Made by a program: the position numbers and the translations under genes
Shown here: piece after piece, positions 52,853 through 61,741 of the stretch
Position numbering within the stretch: the stretch's first letter is position 1
How the letters are laid out: every line of letters starts with the position of its first letter
DNA from: Agromyces humatus
GTDB taxonomy: Bacteria > Actinomycetota > Actinomycetes > Actinomycetales > Microbacteriaceae
NCBI RefSeq assembly: GCF_021228295.1
Contig: NZ_JAJQPD010000006.1
Location: 1 to 64,000 of the forward strand
Length of the DNA stretch: 64,000 bases
Reading direction: 5' to 3'
Notes under the pieces: model-generated
Database searches by the model: none
What the model saw: the letters and a program-made list of their open reading frames with translations, nothing else
What the model was told of the DNA's origin: nothing

Positions 52853-55755
52853 CGCAGGGCCTCCATGCTGGCGTCGACTCGGTCGGGTGCGGAGTCGGGT
52901 TCGATGGTTCGGATGCCCCGTGCCGAGAGTTCGGGCGAGACATGGGGCGGGGTCGCCGCGGCGCCGAGGCCGACGACGAGGGTGACGGTGGCGGGCACGA
53001 GTCGAGCCAGCGCATGCCACAGCGCCGGGTCGGCCTCGCTCGGGTCGTCGTCGAGATCGATCACGACGACCCTCGGCCGCTCGGCGAGCGCCGCCGCGAC
53101 GGCGACGACCGCGCGCGTCTCGGCACCGAGCGAGGCGATCGGCGTGTCGGCACCGAATCGCGGATCGTCGGGCGTGCGCCCGACCGCATCGGCGGCTCGG
53201 GTCGCCCAGTCGTCGACGAGCGCCCACGACGGACGCAGGCGATACCAGGGGCGAGTCGCGTCGAGGCGCGCGGCGATCAGCTCGCCCACGGTGCCGCCGG
53301 TCGGGACATCCGTCGCCCCCTCGGCGATCGCGACGACGCGCATGACCTCGCCCGCGCCGGTCGGCAGCGGCGATCCCTCTACCGCGAGCCGGCCGTCGAC
53401 GAGCGGAAGCCGTCCGGCGAGCGTCGCGACGACGACCCGGCGATCGACGGGTTCACCGCGCACGACGAGCACGCCGCCGGCGGGAACCTCGACCGTCAAC
53501 GGGCCGATCGGCCGATCGACGAGTCCGAACACCGCGGCCTCTGCGTTGATCGCGGCGGGGCGCGCCGCGGCCCACTCCTCCTGTTCGAGGTGGGCTCGCA
53601 GGCCCTCACCCTCGATGTCGACGTTCGGCAGTCGGGCCGCGAGCCACTTCGGCAGCCACCAGGCGGCCTTGCCCGCGAGCACCATGGCTGCCGGCACGAG
53701 CGTCATGCGCACGAGGAACGCGTCGAACGCCACGCCGATCGCGAGGGCGAACGCGATCGCCTTGATCGCCCCCGAGCCCTCGGGGACGAAGGCGAAGAAG
53801 ACGAAGAACATGATGAGCGCCGCCGCCGTGACCACGCGCGCGGCGTGCTGGAACCCGTGTACGACCGAGCCCCTGGGCTCGCGGGTCTTCACGAACTCCT
53901 CGCGCATTCCCGACACGAGGAACACCTCGTAGTCCATCGCGAGGCCGAAGAGCACCGCGATGAGCAGGATCGGCAGGAAGCTCAGGATGGGGCCCGGCTC
54001 GATGTTGAGGAGCTCGGCCGCCCAGCCCCACTGGAACACCGCGACGCTCACGCCGATGGCGCCGAACGCCGACAGCAGGAAGCCGAGCGCCGCCGTGATC
54101 GGCACGAACACCGAGCGGAACACGAGCAGCAGCAGGATGACCGAGAGTCCGACGACGATGAGGGCGAACGGCACGAGGGCGTCGTTCAAGCGATTCGAGA
54201 TGTCGATCGACACGGCGGTGTAGCCGGTCACTGCGATCGGAGTGCCGAAGTCCTGCTCGATCTCGGGCTGCAGGTCGCGGATGTCCTGCACGATCTGCTT
54301 CGTCTCGGGGTCGTTCGGCGCACTCTCGGGGATCACCTGGATGATCGCCGTGTCGACCGTCTCGTTGGGCAGGCCGTCGCCCACGTACACGACCCCGTCG
54401 ACCTCGGCGAGGCGTGCGCCGATCGCATCGAGGTCGTCGAAGATGTCGGTCGTCTGCGTGATGTCGACCGTCACGATGAGCGGGCCGTTGTAACCCGGCC
54501 CGAAGCCGGCTGCGATCATGTCGTACGCCTCGCGCTCCTGGCTTCCGGCTTCGGCGGTCGCGCCACTCGGCAGGTTCAGGTCGATGCTCGCCGCCGGGAT
54601 CGCCGCCGTGCCGAGCACGCCGACGACGAGCACGAGGAACACGACCGGCGCCTTCAGCACGAGGTCGACCCAGCGGCGGCCCATCGTGCGCTTGCCGCCG
54701 TCGTCGTCGGCATTGGCGCGGCGGTGGGCGCGGCTGCCGGGCTTCGGGATCATGCGCCGCCCGAGCACGCCGAGCAGGGCCGGCAGCAGGGTGACCGCAG
54801 CCGCCACTGCGACGAGCACCGCGAAGGCGGCGGCGACGCCCATGACGCTGAGGAACGGGATGCCGACGACGAGCAGCCCCAGCAGGGCGATGATGACCGT
54901 CAGCCCGGCGAACACCACGGCGCCGCCGGCGGTCGCGACCGACTCGGCCGCACTGTCTTCGGGCTCCTGCCCTCGAGCGAGCTGGGTTCGATGGCGCGAC
55001 AGGATGAAGAGGGCGTAGTCGATGCCGACCGCGAGCCCGATCATCACCGCGAGCATCGGCGCGGTCGACGACACCGGCGCGAACGCCGCCACGATCGAGA
55101 TGCCCCCGAAGGCGATACCCACGCCGACGAGCGCCGTGAGCAGCGGCATCCCGGCGGCGAGCAGCGAGCCGAACGCGATGATGAGCACCACGCCGGCGAA
55201 CACGACGCCGAGCACCTCGGTGACCGTGAGACCGAAGCTCGTGTCCTGGAAGACCTCGCCGCCGAACGCGACGCGCAGCCCCGCGTCTTCGCCGACCGCA
55301 CCGGTCGCGACGACCGCATCTTTCGACTCGACCGCGACCTCGGTGTTCGGCCCGTCGAACTGCACCTGGATGTAGGCGGTGCGTTCGTCGTCGGAGACCT
55401 GCTTTCCTGCGAACTCGTCGAACGGCCCGAGCACGCTCACCACGCCGTCGACGTCTTCGAGCGCGGACTCCATGTCGGTGATCGCGTCGCGATACCGTGC
55501 GTCGTCGACGGCTGACCCGTCGGGGGCCTCGACGACCGCTTTCGCGGACGCGCCCGCGGTCTGCGGGAAGACGGCGGCGAGCTGGTCGATCGCGGTCTGC
55601 GACTCGGTGCCGGGGATGGCGAACGAGTCTTTCAGCTGGCCGCCGAGTCCGAGTCCGAGTCCGAGGATGCCGCCGAGGACCACCATCCAGGCGACGATGA
55701 CGAGCCACGCCCGCCGATAGGCGAAGCGGCCGATGCGGTGGAGAAGGAGTGCCAC
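52849..55755 (-). CDS. MMPL-family transporter with degenerate ABC-ATPase-like C-terminal domain
   Basis: 968 residues. Residues 1-~700 are a complete MMPL (RND-type) exporter: twelve helices in two halves, the hallmark GIDYALFILSRHR in the first half and AMDYEVFLVSGMREE in the second, with porter-type loops between helices 1-2 and 7-8. Residues ~740-968 resemble an ABC ATPase: GPLTVEVPAGGVLVVRGEP aligns with the Walker A region, DGRLAVEGSPL with the sequence after it, IASLGAETRAVVAVAAALAE with the signature, and PRVVVIDLDDDP with Walker B. The GKS/T residues, the LSGGQ core and the catalytic Glu are absent, so no ATP hydrolysis is expected. GTG start, 8 bases after TetR. Confidence 0.88.
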   Translation of the reverse strand: MALLLHRIGRFAYRRAWLVIVAWMVVLGGILGLGLGLGGQLKDSFAIPGTESQTAIDQLAAVFPQTAGASAKAVVEAPDGSAVDDARYRDAITDMESALEDVDGVVSVLGPFDEFAGKQVSDDERTAYIQVQFDGPNTEVAVESKDAVVATGAVGEDAGLRVAFGGEVFQDTSFGLTVTEVLGVVFAGVVLIIAFGSLLAAGMPLLTALVGVGIAFGGISIVAAFAPVSSTAPMLAVMIGLAVGIDYALFILSRHRTQLARGQEPEDSAAESVATAGGAVVFAGLTVIIALLGLLVVGIPFLSVMGVAAAFAVLVAVAAAVTLLPALLGVLGRRMIPKPGSRAHRRANADDDGGKRTMGRRWVDLVLKAPVVFLVLVVGVLGTAAIPAASIDLNLPSGATAEAGSQEREAYDMIAAGFGPGYNGPLIVTVDITQTTDIFDDLDAIGARLAEVDGVVYVGDGLPNETVDTAIIQVIPESAPNDPETKQIVQDIRDLQPEIEQDFGTPIAVTGYTAVSIDISNRLNDALVPFALIVVGLSVILLLLVFRSVFVPITAALGFLLSAFGAIGVSVAVFQWGWAAELLNIEPGPILSFLPILLIAVLFGLAMDYEVFLVSGMREEFVKTREPRGSVVHGFQHAARVVTAAALIMFFVFFAFVPEGSGAIKAIAFALAIGVAFDAFLVRMTLVPAAMVLAGKAAWWLPKWLAARLPNVDIEGEGLRAHLEQEEWAAARPAAINAEAAVFGLVDRPIGPLTVEVPAGGVLVVRGEPVDRRVVVATLAGRLPLVDGRLAVEGSPLPTGAGEVMRVVAIAEGATDVPTGGTVGELIAARLDATRPWYRLRPSWALVDDWATRAADAVGRTPDDPRFGADTPIASLGAETRAVVAVAAALAERPRVVVIDLDDDPSEADPALWHALARLVPATVTLVVGLGAAATPPHVSPELSARGIRTIEPDSAPDRVDASMEALR

Positions 55756-55763
55756 GATCTCTC

Positions 55764-56369
55764 TCAGTCGGTGGTGGTCTGGTGGGGGCGGTCGCCGGGT
55801 GCGAGCAGTTCGCCGAGCACGACGTGCAGCACCTCGCGGAGCTCGTCGTCAGCCGGCAGCGCGTCGGCGTCGGAGAACGAGCGCCCGGCCGTGAGGAGGA
55901 ACGCGGCGCCGCCGAGGCCGATGCCGAACCGCACCTGGTCGACGACGCTCTCGCGCTCCTCGCCGATCGCATCGGCGAGCCGCCGCACGGCGTCGTTCGC
56001 CCGCGCGATGATGGGCAGTTCGGCGAGGCTCGGCCCCTGGATGAGGAAGACGTGGACCGCCTGCCGGTTGTCGAGGAGCAGGTCGACGACGCGGGCGACG
56101 AGCCTCCGGCGCCGGCCGCTGCCCCGCCCCGCGATGAAGTCGTCGAGGACCGCCTCGAACTCCGAGATGGCGGGTTCGATCGCGGCCTCGAGCAGCGCCT
56201 CCTTCGACGTGAAGTGGTAGAGCACGCTCGACTTCGAGTAGCCCGCGTGGTCGGCGATGTGCTGCAGTGACGTTGCGGCGAAGCCGACGGTCGCGAACTG
56301 CTCGAGGGCGACCTGCTTGAGTTCGTCGGCCGCGCGCACGCGTGTCGTCGGTTGGGCATCGATGGGCAT
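55764..56369 (-). CDS. TetR-family regulator of the MMPL-YhgE operon
   Basis: 201 residues. Helix-turn-helix FAATSLQHIADHAGYSKSSVLYHFTSKEALLEA (about residues 29-61), then a helical ligand domain. It is the first gene of the TetR-MMPL-YhgE operon (8-base gap to MMPL) and has a perfect 14-bp palindrome 16 bases upstream of its ATG, so the whole operon should be autorepressed. ATG 56369 is preferred because the upstream in-frame ATG (56408) would place the operator inside the coding sequence. Confidence 0.9.
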   Translation of the reverse strand: MPIDAQPTTRVRAADELKQVALEQFATVGFAATSLQHIADHAGYSKSSVLYHFTSKEALLEAAIEPAISEFEAVLDDFIAGRGSGRRRRLVARVVDLLLDNRQAVHVFLIQGPSLAELPIIARANDAVRRLADAIGEERESVVDQVRFGIGLGGAAFLLTAGRSFSDADALPADDELREVLHVVLGELLAPGDRPHQTTTD

Positions 56370-56384
56370 GTCGTCGACGCTACT

Positions 56385-56417
56385 TGACCGATCGGTCAGA
56401 TCCTGCACGATCGGTCA
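56385..56417. promoter_or_regulatory. Tandem TetR operators
   Basis: TGACCGATCGGTCA at 56385-56398 is a perfect 14-bp palindrome. A second, imperfect copy, TGCACGATCGGTCA, lies at 56404-56417, 19 bp downstream. Two sites on nearly the same DNA face are typical of cooperative TetR binding. Confidence 0.8.
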
Positions 56418-56468
56418 GATTCGCGGATGACTCACAGCGCCGGTTCACCGCACGGTAGCGTTGCCGTC

Positions 56469-56657
56469 ATGCGCAAGTACCTCTTCAGCGGGGCCGTGAT
56501 CGGCGCCGTGCTCAGCGGCATCGGCATCGTGCGCGCAACGCTCGCGGGTCCCCGTGATTGGCGCCTGCTGCTCACCTGGGTGGCCTGGGCCGCGAGCCTC
56601 GCCATTGCGATCGGCACGGTGTCCGAAGAGACCAAGCGCAGCGAACTCGGCGAATAA
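56469..56657 (+). CDS. Small membrane protein
   Basis: 62 residues with two hydrophobic helices (YLFSGAVIGAVLSGIGIVRATL and LLLTWVAWAASLAIAIGTV) and a charged C-terminus (SEETKRSELGE). ATG 56469. It lies 52 bp from the TetR operators in the opposite direction, so it could share control with the MMPL operon. Family not recognised. Confidence 0.6.
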   Translation: MRKYLFSGAVIGAVLSGIGIVRATLAGPRDWRLLLTWVAWAASLAIAIGTVSEETKRSELGE

Positions 56658-56760
56658 GGGCGACCCCGCGCTCGCGCGGCGTGTCTCGCGAGATCTTCGA
56701 CGGCGTGCCCGAAACTGGGACGAACGACCCGAAGAGAACGAACCACGAGAGGGGTCACCG

Positions 56761-57210
56761 ATGTTCCGCCGCTGGCGCCGTGCACGACTCGCCGCTCAGG
56801 CGTCTGCCCATGCTGCCGCCCCCACGCCACGCCAGACGTCGGCCGACCTCCGCGGCGAACACCTCTTCGAGCTCCTCAACGCGAAGCTCTCGGAGTTCAT
56901 CGGCCCCGGCGGCACCTGGTCGCTCGTGCGCCGCTCTCCCGAAGACACCGACCAGATCTTCCACGCGATGCTGACCCACCAGATCGCCGCAGACCTCACC
57001 CGCAGCGTGCTCGACGAGCGCGACGCCGTCGCCGTGGTCGTGCCCGCCGAGAACGAGCCGCTCGCCCTGAGCTGGCAGCCGGCACCGCTCGTCGTCTGGG
57101 CCGAGCCGGTCCTGCCGCTCGACGCCGCGACCGACGAGAGCGCCGACGACGTCGATGCCTCGCTTCCCACGATCGGCCCCGCCGCCGCCCTCGACGCGCG
57201 CGCCGCCTGA
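56761..57210 (+). CDS. Hypothetical soluble protein
   Basis: 149 residues. A basic Arg/Ala-rich N-terminus precedes a compact core (LRGEHLFELLNAKLSEFIGPGGTWSLVRRSPEDTDQIFHAMLTHQIAADLTRSVLDE, then VAVVVPAENEPLALSWQP) and an acidic Ala/Asp tail. The start ATG 56761 follows GAGAGGGG. No family recognised; codon usage supports a real gene. Confidence 0.6.
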   Translation: MFRRWRRARLAAQASAHAAAPTPRQTSADLRGEHLFELLNAKLSEFIGPGGTWSLVRRSPEDTDQIFHAMLTHQIAADLTRSVLDERDAVAVVVPAENEPLALSWQPAPLVVWAEPVLPLDAATDESADDVDASLPTIGPAAALDARAA

Positions 57211-57330
57211 GCCCCGTCCAAAATCCGGGCTCCATTCTTGTAACGCTGCGGCGACGCGGCCCTCCCCCGCCCTCATAGCGTGAACAGCGAGGCACAGACG
57301 CCCGCACACCATTCACCGAGGGGATCGAAC

Positions 57331-57996
57331 ATGACCGCCCAGACTTCCGAACGCCGAATCGCACGCTCGTCGGCGCGCGACCTCGCGCAGATCGCCGTCT
57401 TCGCCGCCCTCATCGCCGCCCTCGGCCTGCCCGGTGCGCTGCAGATCGGTGCGACCGGTGTGCCGATCACCTTCCAGACCCTCGGAGTCATGCTCGCCGG
57501 CGCCCTCCTCGGTGCGCGCAAGGGCTTCCTCGCCGTGCTCCTGCTCGAGGTGCTCGTCGCCGCCGGCCTGCCCCTGCTCTCCGGCGGGCGCGGCGGACTC
57601 GGCGTGTTCATCGGCCCGTCCGCCGGCTACCTGCTCGGCTGGCTGCTCGGCGTGGTCGTGATCGGCTGGTTCACGGCACGCCTCCTCCCCCGCTATCGTG
57701 TGCTGCCCGCGCTCGGCGCCACCGCGCTCGGCGGCATCCTCGCCGTCTACGCGATCGGCGTCCCCTGGGTCGCGGTCGCCACCGGCATCCCGTTCTGGGC
57801 GTCGCTCACCGGGTCATTCGCATTCCTTCCCGGGGACATCCTGAAGGTCGTCGTCACCGTGCTCGTCGCGAAGCAGGTGCACCGCGCCTGGCCGGGCCTC
57901 ATCGCGCCGCAGCCGTGGCCGTGGGCGCGGGTCCGGGCACGCAACACCGACGACTCGACCACCGTCGACTCGCCCATCACCGCGCGCGCCGAGTAG
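57331..57996 (+). CDS. bioY: Biotin ECF transporter S component
   Basis: 221 residues, about six helices. Diagnostic BioY stretches: ALIAALGLPGALQIGATGVPITFQTLGVMLAGALLGARKG and the biotin-contact region GGRGGLGVFIGPSAGYLLGW. It binds biotin with high affinity and is energised by the BioM ATPase and BioN encoded downstream. The ATG 57331 follows GAGGGG. The tail after residue 185 is hydrophilic. First gene of a five-gene operon (11-base gap to the next, then 4-base overlaps throughout). Confidence 0.95.
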   Translation: MTAQTSERRIARSSARDLAQIAVFAALIAALGLPGALQIGATGVPITFQTLGVMLAGALLGARKGFLAVLLLEVLVAAGLPLLSGGRGGLGVFIGPSAGYLLGWLLGVVVIGWFTARLLPRYRVLPALGATALGGILAVYAIGVPWVAVATGIPFWASLTGSFAFLPGDILKVVVTVLVAKQVHRAWPGLIAPQPWPWARVRARNTDDSTTVDSPITARAE

Positions 57997-58006
57997 GGGC
58001 ATCCGC

Positions 58007-59245
58007 ATGCTCGACTGGCTGGACGGCGACGGCGACGCGCTCCGGCTCGCCGGACGCCGGCTCAGCCGCGCCGAGCTGCGCGAGGCGGTCGACGCCGAAG
58101 CCGGCGCGCTCTCGTCGAGCGCAGGGCCCGCGATGGCCCGCGGCGACGACACGCTCGCGGTGCTCGTCACGACCCTGGCCGCCCTCGGGGCCGGTCGCCC
58201 GGTCATCGTGGCGGATCCCTCCGCACCTGCTCCGGTCGTCGACGATCTTCCGGCCGGTGCCGACCTCGTGCTCATGACGAGCGGATCCTCGGGAACCAGT
58301 CGGCCGGTCGCCAGGACGCTCGCATCGTGGACCACCTCGTTCGGGCCGTTCGCCGCCCTGATCGGAGCCGATGGACCCGGATCCGGTCGTCGCGGGCACC
58401 GACCCGACCCGACCGTCGCGCTCACCGGCCCGCTGCATGTGTCCATGCAACTCTTCGCGGCGCTGCACACGATCTGGCTCGGTGCCGTGCTCACCGATGA
58501 TCGCGCGCGCGCCGACATCGTGCACGCGACACCGACCGTGCTCGCTCGGCTCGTGTCGCGCGGACTTCGCCCGCGGCGGGCGGTCGTCGCCGGTGCCGCA
58601 CTGCCCGCAACGGTCCTCGCCTCGGCATCGGCGGCCGGCATCACGGTCACCGAGTACTACGGCGCGGCCGAGCTCTCATTCGTCGCAGCCGCCGACCGCG
58701 CGCTCGACGACGAAGGCGCCCTGCAGCCGTTCCCAGGCGTCGACGTGGAACTCCGCGACGGCGAGATCTGGGCCCGTTCTCCGTACCTCGCGCTCGGCTA
58801 CGGCGGCGCCGCCGAAGGCCCCCTGCGCCGAGACCGGCGAGGCTACGCGTCGGTCGGCGACCGCGCTGAGGCCGGACCGAACGGCGGCCTCATCGTGCGC
58901 GGCCGCGGTGACTCCGCGGTCACCGTGTCGGGCACGACGGTGCTCGCCGAAGACGTCGAAGCCGCGATCGCCGCGATCGCCGGCGTCGCTGCCGTGGCCG
59001 TCGTCGCCGTGGCCGACGCCCACCACGGTCAGGTGCCGGCCGCGATCGTCGAGCTCGCTGCGCATGCCGATCGTGACCGGATCATCGCGACCGCGCGCGC
59101 GGCCCTCGCCCCGCCGCAGCGCCCCCGCGCGTGGTACTCACTCGCTGCGCTGCCCCGCACCTCCTCGGGCAAGCTCGCGCGGGGCATGCTCTCCACCGCG
59201 CTCGCCTCGGGGAGCCTCGACGCGGATCGGTTCGATCGCGCATGA
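58007..59245 (+). CDS. Short AMP-forming acyl-CoA ligase-like enzyme
   Basis: 412 residues, shorter than typical 500-550-residue ligases. ANL-superfamily motifs are present: P-loop MTSGSSGTSRPV, A5-type EYYGAAELSF, ASVGDRAE, and the A10 lysine in LPRTSSGKLAR. The N-terminal subdomain is reduced, as in MenE/OSB-CoA-ligase-like proteins. In a bioY-bioMN operon a pimelate- or fatty-acid-activating role in supplying a biotin precursor is an attractive inference, but no substrate can be read from the sequence. It overlaps the thiolase gene by 4 bases (ATGA). Confidence 0.85.
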   Translation: MLDWLDGDGDALRLAGRRLSRAELREAVDAEAGALSSSAGPAMARGDDTLAVLVTTLAALGAGRPVIVADPSAPAPVVDDLPAGADLVLMTSGSSGTSRPVARTLASWTTSFGPFAALIGADGPGSGRRGHRPDPTVALTGPLHVSMQLFAALHTIWLGAVLTDDRARADIVHATPTVLARLVSRGLRPRRAVVAGAALPATVLASASAAGITVTEYYGAAELSFVAAADRALDDEGALQPFPGVDVELRDGEIWARSPYLALGYGGAAEGPLRRDRRGYASVGDRAEAGPNGGLIVRGRGDSAVTVSGTTVLAEDVEAAIAAIAGVAAVAVVAVADAHHGQVPAAIVELAAHADRDRIIATARAALAPPQRPRAWYSLAALPRTSSGKLARGMLSTALASGSLDADRFDRA

Positions 59246-60402
59246 CCGGCTCGACTCGGATGGACGCGCCCGTCATCGTCGCCGCACGCCGCACCGCGAT
59301 CGGCAGCATCGGCCGCGGGTTCGCACGCCACACCGTCGACGCCCTCGCAGCGCCCGTGCTCACGGCGGTCGCCGAAGCCGTCGCGCCTGCGGGTGTCGCG
59401 ATCGACGACGTCGTGCTGGGCAACACCATGGGGCCGGGTGGAGATCTCGCCCGGGTCTCGGCGCTGCGCGCCGGCCTCGGGCACGACGTGCCGGGCGTCA
59501 CCGTCGACCGGCAATGCGGCTCGGGGCTCGACGCCGTGCTGCAGGCGGCGTCGCGGGTGCGGGCCGGCGACGCGCGGCTCGTGCTCGCCGGAGGCGCGGA
59601 GTCGGCATCGACCGCACCGTGGCGGTACTGGCCGCCCGTGACCGGCGAGACGGGGCCGACCCGCCGCTACGAACGTGCCCCATTCGCGCCCGAGGGCATG
59701 CCCGACCCCGAGATGGGGCCCGCGGCCGACGACCTCGCGGCCAGGTTCGGCGTCAGCCGCGAACGACAGGACGCGTGGGCGGCCCGATCGCATCGTCTCG
59801 CCTCGGCAGCTCGGTCAGCCGGTCGATTCGACGCCGAACTCGTCGGGGTCGCCGGCATCGACGCCGATGACCGCCCCCGCGCCACCCTCGACGAGGCGAG
59901 GCTCGCCCGGTTCCGGCCGGCGTTCGGCCCGCACGGCACCGTCACGGCGGGAAACTCGTGCGGCAACGCCGACGGAGCTGCGGCGATGGCCGTGACGAGC
60001 GAGGCCGTGCGTGCCGAGCTCGGTCTGCCCGGCCTGCGGATCGTCGCGACCGCGGTGGCCGGGGGCGACCCCGCCCTGCCCGGCATCGGCGCCGCGCCGG
60101 CGATCGATCGGGTGCTCGATCGGGCCGGCGCAACCGTCGCCGACCTCGGGTTCGTCGAGATCACCGAGGCGTTCGCCGCGCAGCTGCTCGCCGTGAGCGA
60201 CGCCGTCGGGCTCGACGAGGCGACGATCTGCGCCGACGGGGGCGCCATCGCCCTGGGACATCCGTGGGGCGCATCAGGGGCACTGCTGCTCGTGCGGCTC
60301 ACCACCCGCATGCACGCCTCCGACGACGCGCGGCTCGGGCTCGCCGCGTGCTCGATCGGCGGCGGACAAGGGATCGCCATGCTCGTGGAGGCCGTGAAGT
60401 GA
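59242..60402 (+). CDS. Thiolase-family acetyl-CoA acyltransferase
   Basis: 386 residues. The catalytic nucleophile Cys is in VDRQCGSGLDAV, the His in GGAIALGHPWGASGALL, and the second Cys in LAACSIGGGQGIAM; the N-S-x-G-type loop reads NSCGNADGAAAM. It should cleave or form 3-ketoacyl-CoA. It is translationally coupled to both neighbours (ATGA with the ligase, GTGA with bioM). Together with the ligase it could trim or extend a CoA-linked acyl chain, possibly toward pimeloyl-CoA (inference). Confidence 0.9.
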   Translation: MTGSTRMDAPVIVAARRTAIGSIGRGFARHTVDALAAPVLTAVAEAVAPAGVAIDDVVLGNTMGPGGDLARVSALRAGLGHDVPGVTVDRQCGSGLDAVLQAASRVRAGDARLVLAGGAESASTAPWRYWPPVTGETGPTRRYERAPFAPEGMPDPEMGPAADDLAARFGVSRERQDAWAARSHRLASAARSAGRFDAELVGVAGIDADDRPRATLDEARLARFRPAFGPHGTVTAGNSCGNADGAAAMAVTSEAVRAELGLPGLRIVATAVAGGDPALPGIGAAPAIDRVLDRAGATVADLGFVEITEAFAAQLLAVSDAVGLDEATICADGGAIALGHPWGASGALLLVRLTTRMHASDDARLGLAACSIGGGQGIAMLVEAVK

Positions 60403-61079
60403 GCGTCATCGAGTTCAGCGGGGTGACGCACGCGTATGGTGAGCGCGAGGTGCTGCGCGGCATCGACCTCGTGCTCACCGAGCACCGCATCGGCATCGTC
60501 GGTGCGAACGGATCGGGCAAGTCCACGCTGGCCCGCATGGTGAACGGGCTCGTGAAACCCGACCGCGGCACCGTCAGCGTCGACGGGCTCGACGTCGCCC
60601 GCAACGGGCGCGAGGTGCGCCGCCAGGTCGGCTTCGTGTTCACCAACCCCGACAGCCAGATCGTCATGCCCACGGTCGCCGAGGACGTCGCCTTCACCCT
60701 GCGCCGACGCGGGCTCTCGAAGGCGGATGTCGCTGCCCGTGTCGCCGACGCGCTCGAGCGGTTCGGCCTCGCCGCCCACGCCGACCACCCCGCGCATCGC
60801 CTCTCGGGCGGGCAGAAGCAATTGCTCGCGCTGGCAGCAGTGCTCGTCGCCGAGCCGTCGCTCGTCGTCGCCGACGAGCCCACCACCCTGCTCGACGCGC
60901 GCAACGCCCGCCGCATCTCCGAGCTGCTCGACGCGCTCCCCCAGCAGGTCATCGTCGTCACACACCAGCTCGAGCTCCTCGAGGGCTTCGACCGGGTCGT
61001 CGTGATCGAAGCGGGCGAGGTCGTCGCCGACGGCTCGCCCGACACTGCCCTGGGCATCTACCGGAGCCTCATCGCATGA
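60399..61079 (+). CDS. bioM: Biotin ECF transporter ATPase
   Basis: 226-residue ABC ATPase. Walker A GANGSGKST, Q-loop FVFTNPDSQIVMPTV (typical of ECF ATPases), signature HRLSGGQKQLLALA, Walker B LVVADEPTT and H-loop VVTHQLE. It powers biotin uptake with BioN and BioY. GTG 60399 overlaps the thiolase stop by 4 bases, and its own stop overlaps the bioN ATG. Confidence 0.95.
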   Translation: MSVIEFSGVTHAYGEREVLRGIDLVLTEHRIGIVGANGSGKSTLARMVNGLVKPDRGTVSVDGLDVARNGREVRRQVGFVFTNPDSQIVMPTVAEDVAFTLRRRGLSKADVAARVADALERFGLAAHADHPAHRLSGGQKQLLALAAVLVAEPSLVVADEPTTLLDARNARRISELLDALPQQVIVVTHQLELLEGFDRVVVIEAGEVVADGSPDTALGIYRSLIA

Positions 61080-61669
61080 TCGGCCTCTACGTTCCGGGCC
61101 GCTCGCTCGTGCACCGCGCACCCGCGGTGGTGAAGCTCGGCATGCTCGCCGCCGCGGTCGTGACGATCACGCTGCTGCGCGAACCGTGGCAGCTCGCCGT
61201 CGCGGCCGCCGCCATCGCGGCGCTGTTCGCGGTCGCGCGCGTCCCGCCGCGCGCGGCCGCGCGCCAGATCGTTCCCGTGCTCTGGCTTCTCGCGGTCGCC
61301 GTGCCCGTGCAGGCGTTCTTCGGCGGCTGGACCGCTGCCGTGATGATGGGCGGCCGTGTCGCGGCATCCGTGGCCCTCGCCGCACTGTTCACGCTCACGA
61401 CGCAGGTTTCGGCGGTGCTCGACGCGTGCGTGACGCTGCTCGCGCCGTTCCGCCGCTGGGTCGATGCCGATCGCGTCGGCCTCGTGCTCGCGCTCACCAT
61501 CCGCTGCGTGCCGCTGACCGCCGACATCGTGCGAGAGGTGCTCGAGGCCCGCCGCGCACGCGGGGCACAGGGCTCGATCATGGCGCTCGCCGTGCCGGTG
61601 ATCGTGCGGTCGCTGCAATCGGCCGACGAGCTCGGCGACGCCCTCATCGCCCGGGGATTCGACGACTGA
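61076..61669 (+). CDS. bioN: Biotin ECF transporter T component
   Basis: 197 residues, four or five helices, with the two EcfT coupling-helix motifs of the A-R-G type (EARRARGAQG and DALIARGFDD) that contact the ATPases. N-terminal signature YVPGRSLVHRAPAVVKLG. Last gene of the operon, coupled to bioM by an ATGA overlap. Confidence 0.93.
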   Translation: MIGLYVPGRSLVHRAPAVVKLGMLAAAVVTITLLREPWQLAVAAAAIAALFAVARVPPRAAARQIVPVLWLLAVAVPVQAFFGGWTAAVMMGGRVAASVALAALFTLTTQVSAVLDACVTLLAPFRRWVDADRVGLVLALTIRCVPLTADIVREVLEARRARGAQGSIMALAVPVIVRSLQSADELGDALIARGFDD

Positions 61670-61741
61670 CGTCACGCTGCCGCCATGCAGCGGAGCGAGG
61701 CCGGCCTGTTCGACCGACCCCGCTCCACTGCCGCGCTCTCT

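Noticed and set aside
57211-57330. A BioQ-type operator (TGAAC-N3-GTTCA) upstream of bioY.
   Set aside because: Only one half-site (TGAAC at about 57281) is present; the other half does not match.
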